DNA from: Persicaria tinctoria
Lineage: Eukaryota; Streptophyta; Magnoliopsida; Caryophyllales; Polygonaceae
NCBI GenBank assembly: GCA_037127255.1
Contig: JBANSL010000017.1
Location: forward strand, 71,424,857 to 71,488,856
DNA: 64,000 bases
Reading direction: 5' to 3'
The notes beneath the pieces are model-generated. The model worked only from the letters and a program-made list of their open reading frames with translations, was not told the origin of the DNA and did not search any database. Made by a program: the position numbers and the translations under genes. Below are positions 24,295 through 35,740 of this stretch, piece after piece. Numbering within the stretch: the first letter of the stretch is position 1; each line of letters starts with the position of its first letter.

Positions 24295-26244
24295 CATTTC
24301 ATCAAGGGGCCTTGATGGCGAAGCTAATTCCTGCACAGCTCGAGGCATCATCCTTGGGCGCGCGCAGCCATATCCATGCTCGGAAACACAGCCAAGAAAG
24401 GAAAGAAGACGGGGAGACGGAGAAGACGGAAGAGCTAAAAAGGGCTAGTTTGGTTTCATTTGCACAGGAAAAGGGGAATGAAAAGTTAGTTTACAAAAAC
24501 TGTTTGGACTTATTTGATTAGTTTTAGAAAATGAGACATGGTCCTCATTGATTTGATACAATCATTTTCCAGTAATGTGAATATGGTTGGGTTTCTTTAA
24601 GAATGAAAGTTGTTGCAGTTGGTACTTGTTTGGTGGTGAGAGGGCCAATTTTTCTTGCATGTTTTTAGTTTTAGAAAATGAGACATGCTTGATGCTTGGT
24701 CCGGATTTAGAAGGTTATGTCAATGTTTAATCTACCTTAAAAGATTAAAGATTATGATTTATATGAATTTTTTAATGTAAATATATTATATATGGATGGA
24801 TTAAGATTTTAGTCTTATTGATGAAGGTAAAATTGTTGGCATGTTTCAGTTTGACGCATTAGAGATTAATTTAGCTTAAGAGTAAAATCTAGATAAAATA
24901 TGTGACGAAATTTTAGCCTTTATTAATAGATAGATCCCAAAGGTAAATTTGTGTGTTGGGGTTTTGTAATGCTATTTTTTTTCTAAAACCACTAAAAACT
25001 TTATAACAACTCTTTGAAAAACTCCGATCAACTGAACTTGTGTCAAACAGGATAATAGATCTCATAGAACTATTTCATAGAACTTGTATTTAACTCTTAA
25101 TTACCTTACACCAAAGGTTAGACCACTTTCTTAATAATTACACATACTTAACTAAAACCCCAGATCCCTTAGGAAGTTGGGAACTTCAGTCCATACCTTA
25201 GTCAATGTTGTGAACTCACACAATATATTAATTATTGTAAAATCGGATATAATCAAGTAAAATCAGGGATTTTAGGATCTTAATTAACTTACTATCTAAC
25301 CAATTTAAAGATCATTTACCCAATTTTACACCATTCCAATTTTAGCCAGTTATCTGAAATCATATACAAATGCTGAATCACATGATCTTACGATTTGGAT
25401 CTCGATCGATTTTAATGACAATGAATGCAACGCTATGTTTTGATATAAGTATCTTATATCGAAAGTACGAGCTTAACAAGTCTTGTATAAAAGTTGGTGT
25501 ATTACTCCTCTTATTGCCAATTGATTTTAGAATGAAACTTCATTCAACTTAATCATCGACCTGAGTCGGAGTTTAATAATAACATATACATTTCACATTT
25601 GGGTTTTCACATCAAATCAAGATCTTAATTCCTTTATTTGCAAGTAATAAGAGTCAAAGATTTAGGTATAATTTCTTTGATTTGAGCGTGCAATCAAATT
25701 TTAGTTGGACAGTATGCTTTCACTTAGTACCTTTCTTTAAAGTGGAATACTTTATGGATTCAAAGCATCTCAAGCACAAGAAATTGATTTAACAAAGTCT
25801 GAAATAGTTGTAAGCAACATGTTCATATGAAAATGCATGAATCCTAAAATTAATGCTTGCAATGCAATTTGTTCAGACTTGTTTCATCCCAAAATCCATA
25901 TCAAATAGTTGAATGTGTTTCATGTGGAGAAAGGAAAAGACGTACAATTGGTGTACCAAGTGGGAGAAAGAAAGAAAAACAAAGAAAAACAAAGAAATTG
26001 TATGAATTTGATATATTGATTCTAATGAATATATCCAATGAATTTTTATAGTTCAAGTACTTTGTTCCCCACCCCACCCCACCATCACAATATTTATGGT
26101 TTTAATAACTTTTACACCTAAAATAAATACATAAATAAATATAATACTCCGTACTAGATTACTCTATTTTTTCACATCATTGGAAATTCATTGGAAATTA
26201 TAACAATCCCATAATAATTGCAAGGAGGAAAGACATGATACATG
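24295..26244. other. 3' UTR of the cysteine oxidase, then intergenic
   Basis: The first few hundred bases are presumably the 3' UTR and terminator. The rest is AT-rich with no coding signal. A phrase around 25500-25560 (ATTACTCCTCTTATTGCCAA) resembles the LTR-like repeat at 32449-32640, so a degraded piece of that family may lie here. Confidence 0.4.
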
Positions 26245-26468
26245 CTCCCTTCGTTCGGAAAACATGTCATTTTACTATCTACACGTATTTTTAGGGGATA
26301 AAAACTATATAAAATATCTATTTTTTTTAGCAATTTTGTAGTTATTATTAATGTATGAACTCGTTAAAAAAAAATTATATATAAAAAAATGGATATTTTA
26401 TATAGTTTTTATCGTCCTAAAAAAAGCATGCGTGGATAGTAAACCACATGTTTTGCCGAACAGAGGGA
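26245..26468. mobile_element. Stowaway-type MITE (degenerate)
   Basis: The left arm CTCCCTTCGTTCGGAAAACA and the right arm (inverted) TCCCTCTGTTCGGCAAAACA form long inverted repeats with AAACTATATAAAATAT in the inner arms, as in the copies at 12676 and 32119. The flanking TA is not clean. Confidence 0.65.
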
Positions 26469-26561
26469 ATATCTTGAAACAAAAAACAAAAGATAGAAAG
26501 ACAAGTATCAGCTATCAAAGAAATACTCACTAAATAATTAAAAAATATATTATCATGATAC

Positions 26562-26995
26562 TAGACTTGTCAAACGGGTCATTCGGGTCGGATTTGGGTT
26601 GGGTCACTTCGGGTTTCGGGTAAAACGGGTCCCGGGTAAAACGAGCCCCGAGTAAAACGGGTTTCGGGTATTTTCGGGTTGACTCGAACCTGGGTTTGAC
26701 CGGGTTTCGGGTCGATTTCGGGTTTGTCAATTTTTTCAGTTTTAAATTAAAAAATCAAGATTTGATAATTTTGTGATAAATTTTAATTATATATATAAAA
26801 AATTAATTATATATAATTATAAATTAACCGGGTAAATCGGATCAAAATTACCGGGTCAATCGGGTCACCGGGTCGAAACCCAGATTACCCAAAAAATTCG
26901 GGTTTTTCAGGTTCGGGTCGAAAAAAAATTTCGGATCAAAATTTCCGGATTCGAGTCGAAAATTTTTCGGATCGGGTTGTGTTTTGACAGGTCTA
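26562..26995. mobile_element. hAT-type MITE (CGGGTC-rich)
   Basis: Ends TAGACTTGTCAAACGGGT and (inverted) TAGACCTGTCAAAACACAAC are flanked by near-identical 8-bp duplications, CATGATAC (26554-26561) and CATGATAT (26996-27003). The interior is packed with CGGGTC/CGGGTTTCGGGT motifs. It has no coding capacity. Confidence 0.8.
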
Positions 26996-27453
26996 CATGA
27001 TATCGAACTGAATATGGGTGTGCTAAAAAAAAGTTCGATGCATAGTATCCCACGTGGTGTGAGGTTAACATAGCATCACACTATTTAAAGTCCCAAAGCA
27101 GCTATCTATATACATGTTAAAATCATGTTAATTCTATTAAAAAAATTTAAAATAATATATTGTTCAATCTATCTACATATATTTTAGTTAATTAATAAAA
27201 AAATATATATAAACTATTTCATAGTTATAATTACAAAAAATATTAGTAATAGATAAATATTTGATGGGTGTTATTTTATTTATATCTAGATTATTTTTTA
27301 ATGAAATAATTATTTATATCTAGATTATTTTTTTATGAAAGAATTATTTATATCAAAATTAATCATTTGATAGATGCTGTTTTATTTCTATCTGTATTAT
27401 TTTTTGATAGAAGGAATTATTTATATCTAGATTGATTTTAATTTTATACACTT

Positions 27454-27705
27454 TTTTTTTATGACGTGGAGGTTCCGAGGTTATCGACTAGTCCTCCACG
27501 GGTCGATCACTAGCCTGCAAAGCACTCGAGCCGGATAAGCCAAGCAGCAAGCCGCAAGACAGACTAACCCATGCCAAGGCAAACCAAGGCATGAGTACCC
27601 ACTCAAGCACAAATTGCTCCTAGTGGGATTTGAACCCTTGACCTCATGGTAGTGAGACACAAGGAAGTACCTCACTCTTACCACTAGGACAAGAGGTCAT
27701 TGGTC
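27454..27705 (-). mobile_element. tRNA-derived SINE, intact
   Basis: On the minus strand the element starts just after 27705 with a tRNA-like head: A-box region TCCTAGTGGTAAGAG and B box GGTTCAAATCC. It then has a 150-bp unrelated body and ends with CGTCATAAAAAAAA. An exact 14-bp duplication AATTTTATACACTT flanks it (27440-27453 and 27706-27719). The perfect duplication and retained poly(A) imply a fairly recent insertion. A 61-codon open frame inside it is incidental. Confidence 0.9.
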
Positions 27706-27719
27706 AATTTTATACACTT

Positions 27720-28126
27720 GATTGTTATTAGTTTAATTCTCATATTTTAATTTTAATTAATTAATTAATTTATATTTTTAATATGTTCTTTTTACAAATA
27801 ATAGATATAATTTTAAAATAATGTATTAAGATATTTTTGTACATAGGACGAGACACACAATAGTAATAGTAATAATATATATTTGAAAACTTGTAAGATA
27901 ATTTATGGGCCAAGGAAAATAATCAAAATATCATACGTGAGTGAGAGTTCCATTCTTTTCAATTTGTTTGCTAAAACAATGTTTTCGTGGACTAATTAAA
28001 AGACACGGCTCAACAAGAGAAATTGGGCTGGTTTCGGCCCACTGAGGGTCTGTTAATAGTACATTATTAAAGCCTTATAAGTAGCAAATTATATCCAAAT
28101 ATCAATTTTTATTTTATTTTTATTTT
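27720..28126. other. intergenic, no gene seen
   Basis: AT-rich linker between the SINE and the long-TIR element. I see nothing in it. Confidence 0.4.
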
Positions 28127-29148
28127 GGGTAAATTACACATAAGTGACATAACCACCCATAAATTATAATACTTTTCACATACCACCCATAAAAACTTAA
28201 ATTACAGTAAACTACCCATAAATTAGTTATCTTTTCATAAGACCACCAACCCATTAAACCTCTACTTGTTTTGTTTAAAAATATTAAAATACCCTTAATT
28301 TAAGCTTATTTGTATTTAATGCAATAATTTGTTTTCATAAGACTTCCCATTTGTTAAATAATCCGGTTTTACTTTTACCCTTTTAAAAAAAGGATAAATT
28401 ATAAAATTATTCATGTTCGACTAATTTGTCAAATGATATGTATAAGCTTAGCTTATTTTTCAAATGATATGATTTGTAATTTAAGATATGTGCAAATTTA
28501 CTCTTCTTTTAAAGCAACAATCTTGTTTTATTTTAGAGCTTATCCCTATTTTATTCAACATTTGAAGGAGAGGAGACTGTTATGAGCTATTGCAAGTCTC
28601 GACTCTTCACATTGCAAATCCAATTTAGATATATATTGGTTGGAGTATTTAGGGTGGGTTTGAATTCCATTCCATTTGAATTATAATTCAATTATTTACT
28701 TTGGTTTATGTGAGCAGTTGGTTGTATAACTAAAAATTTCATAAAAACTGAGGTAAAATAGTACTTTAACCAAATAATCACATACATCGGGATAAAAATA
28801 TTACATTATATATAATTATTAAATTATGGAATCCAAACACACCCTTAATTTATCTTAAATTTTTTGTTTATCAAATACGACCTTGTCTATTTTACATTAT
28901 AAACACAATACAATTGGAATCCAAACACATACTTATATACATGTAACATCTTTCCTTTACAAAGTACAAATAAATAAGCTTGAATTATGAGTATTTTAGT
29001 CGTTTTAAATAAAACAAATAGAGGTTTAATGTGTGGGTGGTCATATGAAAACAAAACAAATTTATGGGTGATTTACTGTAATTTAAGTTTTTATGGGTGG
29101 TTATGTGAAAAGTATCATAATTTATGAGTGATTATGTGTAATTTACCA
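28127..29148. mobile_element. Non-autonomous Mutator-like element with ~150-bp TIRs
   Basis: The left arm (from 28127, GGGTAAATTACACATAAGTG) and the right arm (ending 29148; inverted TGGTAAATTACACATAATCA) stay alignable for about 150 bp, sharing the phrases ACCACCCATAAAAACTTAAA and TTACAGTAAA. A 9-bp direct repeat TTTTATTTT lies at 28118-28126 and 29149-29157, the size expected for MULEs, though it is low-complexity. The 700-bp interior has no gene. Confidence 0.75.
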
Positions 29149-29193
29149 TTTTATTTTTTTGGTTAGCTGAAACAAACTGAAATATATAATTTT

Positions 29194-29392
29194 CCTTACC
29201 ATTGTCAAGGAGCTAACAACTTCGGATTGAGATTTTATTAATTTGAGAAAATAACTTTATAAAACCTTACATTGAATTTGTAAATAAAAAAACGATCATA
29301 TCCGGGGTTTTATAAAACCTTACCATTGTCAAGGAGCTAACAAGTTCGGATTGATATTTTATTAATTTGAGAAAATAACTTTATAAAACCTT
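29194..29392. repeat. Two-copy direct repeat, 124-bp period
   Basis: About 75-80 bp beginning CCTTACCATTGTCAAGGAGC occurs at 29194 and again at 29318 with only two or three differences. The intervening 45 bp is unique. Confidence 0.8.
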
Positions 29393-29579
29393 AATCACTA
29401 GATTCATGGTTTAGATTTAAATTAATTTAGCTATTTTTTTAATAAATTTTTTCATGTCCACTTGTGCCTTACTATCTCGGTTTATGATTCAAATTTCACT
29501 AGTGTTATTGTGCTAGGTGAATACTCACTTATCTTGGCTTTTATTGGCATGGGTTGAAATACCTGTCTTATGACTTGCT

Positions 29580-29812
29580 GTCTGACTTTATCAGTTTAAA
29601 TGATTTGCAGACTAGTATCAATTTGGATCCAGAAAAAATTAGTTGATATCATACCAAATAGTCTCAAAACTTTGCTTGCAACCGGGCAACTTCCATCCCC
29701 TAACCTCAAGCAGTTTGGAGACGATCGAATGAAGTACGAGCTTTCGAGGCTAAATAGTGTTGAATGTTCACCTCCAATTGGTTCGACGGAAAATTTGGTA
29801 GAGTAGATGAAC
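29580..29812 (+). pseudogene. Possible orphan exon, unidentified
   Basis: After an acceptor-like TGATTTGCAG the frame is open to 29806 and reads like real protein in its second half (NLKQFGDDRMKYELSRLNSV). I recognise no family and see no partner exon. It could be a gene fragment or chance. Confidence 0.2.
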
Positions 29813-31990
29813 CTGATAGAGTACCTAAAAGTAATGAATTAGGTGCGTTAATTATATGTTAAATTTAATTAACTTTTTATAAATTGGTAAGATGTTTGAT
29901 AACCTTATCTAGTAGGTTGGCGGATACAAACTAATTGATGAGCGAGAAAAAAAATGAATAAATTTGTGAATAGAAAAAGAAAAACTCTGAAAAGATTGAT
30001 GTGAGTAGTGAGTAGTTGCTGAAAAACTATACTATTAAAATAAAAAAAACTCAAAAACTCAATAGGTCGACAAGTCGACAGACGAAAATGGTGCAATGAA
30101 CAAGCAACATGCTCTTAACAACACGATGAATCTAAGCAACCTCAAATTAGCTAGTTGAGGACGTAGATTAAGAACGAAGCCAAGCATCAAACAGATCAGC
30201 CTTGTACCCCAATATTCATCATGTAAAAGAAAATTTTAAAATTGACTACAAAAGTCTTTCGTTACTATGTCTTTTAGGCTGGCAACAACACAATGTCCAT
30301 TTACTGCACCAATCACTCACCAACAAAATAGAACAATTGGCATTCACTAATCACTACACTCAATCACAGCCAGATGCAGATCCTTTAAGAGGGGGCTATG
30401 CCCTAATTAGAGTCTTAGACATATCGAGAATATTTATTAGAACATATGTTTCTTTTGTTGAGAGTTTTAATTTCATATGAAATAAGCTGTGATTCGATAT
30501 TCAAATAAAAAATTATGAACGTTTAAAGATTAAGCAAGTGCAAATCATTTTACATGTATACTATTTACTAAACCAAGATATTTCTATCTTTTGCTAACTT
30601 TATATCTTTATGCTATAACTAATTGGAGAACTTCAAATTTGTAGATTATATTAAAATATTTGATAATCGTGTAATAAATTAGACATGGTTTTTGCTAAAA
30701 TTATAGTTACACATTCATAATTTATGAGAGTTTATTCAAATTTTTTTTTTTGTTTTTTTTTTAATTTTCTCTTTAATTTTTTTTAAATAAAATGGCTTTA
30801 GAAAGTTTCAGTATCCGCTAGGTGATGAAAGTGATGAACATGGAGTACCGGAGACAAGTCCAACACATAAACTCAACGATTATTCGTATCAAAATTAATT
30901 GACAATGAGACCATCGAGCTTATATACATTGTTCCAGAATTCTCACGATCTCTGGAAACCACATATTCCAACACAAACGGATATCCGAAACTATCTATAA
31001 GCCATATAAAACTCTTGCGACAAACTTTTTGCTCATCCTATTCAAGACTATCGTCAAGAACAATTCGTCTGGAGTAGTACTTTTCGACATGGCAATAGTG
31101 CTACTTGAGGCGTCGACACAAGTCTCAACTCTCAAGTATATATGCAAGTTAGGAGAGACTAATAAAAACAAGTGTGCACTAGTTTAGTACTCCAACTAAC
31201 TCAGAAGATGCCCTTTGCCCTTTGGCTAATTCTTAATGCAAGTTCTTCTCCATCTTAGCACAACAACGACGACAACCTAAAAAAACATAAACAAAGAACA
31301 GTTAGCTTGCGACGATTATCATGTGCACGCGTAGCTAAATGATCTATGAAACGTCGCTTTAATGGGGAAAAAAAATTGCTTTGCCAAAGTTGACAAAAAC
31401 AATAAAACATCTACTTCATAGCAGCTGGTGATCAAGGTTTCAACATATCAATCCAATGGTTATGATCCTGAATGAATCAGCATAAACTCGTAGATAATCA
31501 CGAAATCAACGTCAAGTTTGCGTTCATACCCGAAGGATGGTGAGTAGTCGGCGGCCTCTAATTACATCAGAGATTATTGATCAAGCAATAAACATTGTAA
31601 TTTGAGGTCAATAACCTGTAACCATCGCTTGATGAATCTTATTTGAATGTTAAAAAATTGGGGAAAAAAACAGCAAGTAGGATCTATCTACCAAAAATGC
31701 TGAGGTAGTGCATATAGTATAAAACAAGAAGAGGGAATAAAAGTAAATTAAATGGTTAATCATTGACTAATCTGTCAATTAAATGACTAATCCTATAAAC
31801 TATGATCAACTAGGCCATGAAGTCCACAGGATCATGGATTTAAATAAGTTGGGAGGCTATTAGATAAAGCCCTTTGGATCACAACTTCCCACAACAAGAA
31901 AGACGACTATAATATACATTCATACATACATGTAGGTATATATAGATGGGGTATAAGCAATCCTTGCTGAGCAAATCTAGAGTATCAGAT
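29813..31990. other. intergenic, no gene seen
   Basis: AT-rich, with only short random open frames. Around 30865-31000 there are phrases (ATATTCCAACACAAAC, GTCTCAACTC) similar to LTR-like fragments near 32.3-32.7 kb. I cannot bound an element. Confidence 0.35.
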
Positions 31991-32640
31991 TAAGAAAATC
32001 AAATGACTGAGATTAAAAGTAACTTGTAAACATATAAACAAAGTTTCATCTCAAAACCAATTGGCAATAGGACAGAAGTAGTCCACCAACCTTATATGTT
32101 GTTCAAGTCATCTCAATACTCCATCCGTTCACTTTTAATTGTCTTTTTATAATTTATACACATATTTTTAATATTTTTTTAATATCATTATACATTTTGC
32201 TAAAAAGTATGAGATTATTAAAAAAAAATTAAAAGATAAATATTTTATATAGTTTTTTTTTATCATCATAAGAAAACATGCATGAATAATACGGCAAATA
32301 AAAGTGAGCCGAGGGAGTATTTCCAATGTGGACAACCACATATTCCAATCCAACATACCCCTCATCAACACACCCCCTCCCCCTCAAGTGCAACAACTTT
32401 AGCCAACAAGTTTCACTCGTCACATGCACTTAAATGAAATACACGCAACATTGTTGAGAGAATGAAATATGTGAAGAGACCAAAAGAGTCCCACATCGAT
32501 AATATGACCAAAGAAGCCTTAGTATATAAGTTAGTGAATTACTCCTCCTATTGCCAATTTGTTTTAGGATGGAACCCCGCTCGGCTTATGTGCTAGGCTA
32601 TTAGCGCATGAGCGCACGTGTGCACACGACCACCAATCCC
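31990..32640 (+). mobile_element. LTR-like fragment(s), interrupted by a MITE
   Basis: From 32449 the sequence TGTTGAGAGAATGAAATATG, then AAGAGACC, CTTAGTATATAAGTTAGTGA and TTGTTTTAGGATGGAACCCC matches, unit for unit, the minus strand of 38428-38200. The TG start and the internal TATATAAG box suggest retrotransposon LTR sequence. Upstream, 31990-32115 and 32318-32448 hold further similar phrases. No internal retrotransposon domain, primer-binding site or target duplication was found. Confidence 0.45.
32119..32317. mobile_element. Stowaway-type MITE
   Basis: Ends CTCCATCCGTTCACTTTTAA and (inverted) CTCCCTCGGCTCACTTTTAT lie between TA dinucleotides (32117-32118 and 32318-32319). The inner arms are AT-rich and complementary. 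Confidence 0.75.
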
Positions 32641-32649
32641 GAGTCCGCT

Positions 32650-33820
32650 CAAGGTACGAATAATTTCATTGACATATCACACAATCTCAATATTTTCGAT
32701 ATGGGACCCACATATTCCAACACATGTGAATAATTCTTTGTTAAATACAAATAATTTATTATGCACGAATAATCGTTCGGTACCTATGAATAATTTCACG
32801 GAACCAACCTCTCTCTCTCAAGAAATTTAAATAGGTTTAGAGGTGTGCAAAGACACGTTGACCCAAATTTTCAATTTTGTTTCCTTATGTGCTGATCCTT
32901 CCTACCTTCATTAGATTAATCCTAAGCACGTTTTGCTGACAGAAACACCCTATGAGATGCACCAAACCCGTTCTTCGGCCAACTGTAAGCATTTGTTCAA
33001 CAATAGTTAAATAAACCTCCTAGTCTACCATGAAAGTTACTCTTATAGGATATTATTCAGATTAATCATATATAATTAACCTTCACATTTTCTAACCTAC
33101 GCATGACAGTTAATGAACAATGACATTGCAATTTTGTTGATTGGAAATTAGCCAATTCAAAGAGCTGTTTTTTTTGGACGTGATCGAAACCTGATGGTTC
33201 GTTGACGTTCGAGTCTAAATATGAGGTTTCCACAATATATAATTCTCCAGATTACCATGTGTTACCTCTACCGATTGGCAAAAGATATATAAGACGCATA
33301 GACGCACACCGATCTCAGTCTACCATTGTACATCTAATTCGACAGTTTTACTCGATGTTTATTCTTTACCCATTTGTTTCCATCGCCGATCTTATTGGCC
33401 TCTCGACTGATCGGGCATGTTCGATGCGTGGAATTTCTTTCCGTTTAAGAAAAAAAAGAGCTGTTTTTTTTTTGGTAGATAAGCAGTTTTTTTACTATCT
33501 CAAGTACCTAAAGTTCGCGCTTATTAAGGGCTTGTTTGGTAAGAGTTATACTGGAGGTTGATAATGATAACTTATAAGCTGTCTATAAATGAAGAAGAAA
33601 ACTGAAGTAAGATGTGGTCTATGGTAAGGCAATGAGATGATATATATTGCTATATATGCAGCACATTTGGCACAGTTTTCTGAATGTAATGTGAAGGAGA
33701 AAAGGAAAAGATATATCCAAATAGTGTGGAGATGTTGACTATAATAATGAGGAATCCTGATCTTACAAGACTAAAAATTTAACATAAAAAATCACTCAAA
33801 ATAGGGGTAAAATTTATCTA
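32650..33820. other. intergenic, no gene seen
   Basis: No supported gene. A 119-codon open frame at 33202-33561 shows no motif and is probably chance. Confidence 0.35.
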
Positions 33821-33821
33821 A

Positions 33822-34066
33822 ACTATTCGAACTTTGGAAATGTTACAAACTCGTCTTTAAACTTTTTTTTAGTTCATTAAAATCCATGAATTTTCGAGAA
33901 TGTTACAAACGGATTTCTAAACTCTTTTTTTTTGTCAATAAAAAAAACCCTAAACAGAAGGACTATATTGACAAGATTTCATAGTTGAAGGGCTTTAATA
34001 TATACAATCAACCAAAAACAAAGTTTAGGACCCGTTTGTAACTTTATTGAAAGTTCAAGGACTAAT
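33822..34066. mobile_element. Fold-back element (unclassified MITE)
   Basis: The left arm ATTCGAACTTTGGAAATGTT..ACAAACTCGTCTTTAAACTT is the imperfect inverted complement of the right arm near 34020-34065 (AAGTTTAGGACCCGTTTGTA...TTGAAAGTTCAAGG). About 40 bp of the arms pair. No clear target duplication was found. Confidence 0.5.
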
Positions 34067-35740
34067 GGATCAAACAAAAGATATATGAAATTTAACTCTC
34101 ATAAATATGTCTTGGAGAAGAAAATGAAAACAGAAGGCCTTTTCAGGCGTACCAATTTCTTGATTTTGGTAAATTGAGAGCAATCATCTGGGAGTCGAAT
34201 CGAGGTCTACGTTTGAGTGCTACTCTGAGATCCTTTCTAGCTCGACCACAGGTATACCGATTTCGCTTTCAATATAAGGTCTTTTTCTTTGTCTTTGAAT
34301 CTTGCAAAAAGAAGTTCAATTTGAAATGGTACATAGATTTTTTTTTAATTTTTTTTTATAAAGAAAGTCAATGGTAATGAAGGGGCAGGTAGATAAGTAT
34401 GAACCCAAAACAAGTTGAAGTTTTTTTACAGTCAGAAACAGCAAGAGAGAGATGACTCAATTTCCCCAAGTATCATTTGAAAGGTTTTAATCATATATAT
34501 GGCCTATTGAAGGAGTACTAATTCCAGGTCTGTTGGTTTGATACCATTGCCAACTGTATAAACCATAGGTCAACTGAGATTGTTTGACAGGCAATATCAT
34601 GTACATAAAATTAGTTACTCACACAACCTAATAATTGTTAATTGCGTTGTCCTATAACTCCAGAGGTCAATGGATCAGACAGCAATTAGTCTCATTTGTA
34701 CTAATTTCTCTTCTTTTTTCTTGCCCAATTTGGGGGTCATATATACATCTGTATAGCAATATTGAAATTTAGGTTCCAATTTGACAATTTATTGAAAGCA
34801 CTCAGAAAAAAGTACACCTTGTTTACCACGTAAATAGTTAAGCCAATGTGTAGGGGCAACATCTCAATCTTCTATAGCTAACGCAAAGATTAAGAAAATG
34901 GATTCAGACCTGCTATGATACCATATTAAAGATTACGACAGGCATTCCTCAAAACACCTAGTTCATACCATACCTTTAATTCCCTACCAAACCTTGTTTT
35001 TGGAGTTTATATCCAAACACAATATCTAATTCCATATCAAACCCAAGTTTGAACACAACGCCACTGAAATAGTACGTATCGATGAAAGGTACTTGTAGGT
35101 ATGGGAAGAAGTAAGCATCTCCAACAGATTCTCCATTTTAAGGATTTTAGAGTTTTTTGAGAATTTTAAGGTGATTTTTGGTCTAACAGATTTCTCATCT
35201 CATTCTTTCAAATGGGGAAGCAGCAGAAAAAAGAGAGAGATTTCCCTAAATCTGCACCATTCTCAAAAACTAAATGATTCTCTAAATCTGCACCATTCCC
35301 ATTTTGGAGAAGCTATCGGCGATGGTCTAAAAGGATAAAGCCTTCCTCCTTCCTCAAATTGTATTGTATTATTAACACGTCTGTTTCATAGATGTTGAAG
35401 CTGAATTTTCTCTGATAATTAATTAATCTATTTACTCAATTAATAAAACAATAAATAAACAAATACAACAGTCCAATTGGAATACTATTTAGTTCACTAG
35501 TTGACGTTTTTATTTGCATTGGATCATTTCGTACAGCAGATAAGTCCTTAAGGAGTATGTATTTGTATTTTTTAAGCTAAGTCAATGTTTGGTGGTTTCT
35601 TTAAGAAATAAAACAACAAAACTATGGAAGTCAATGCTCATGGTTGTATTTAGAGCAACCAAAAATCAATGGATGTGAAGGCAAACCAATTCAACCTGGC
35701 TTAACCAGCGCAACCAACGACGAAAAAGCTTGTTGAAAAC
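34067..35740. other. intergenic, includes presumed WRKY promoter
   Basis: At 35125-35330 there is a decayed MITE-like piece: GCATCTCCAACAGATTCTCC on the left and a GGAGAAGCTATCGGCGATGG-type end on the right, reminiscent of Tourist elements. The last few hundred bases should contain the WRKY promoter and 5' leader; I could not identify specific elements. Confidence 0.35.
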
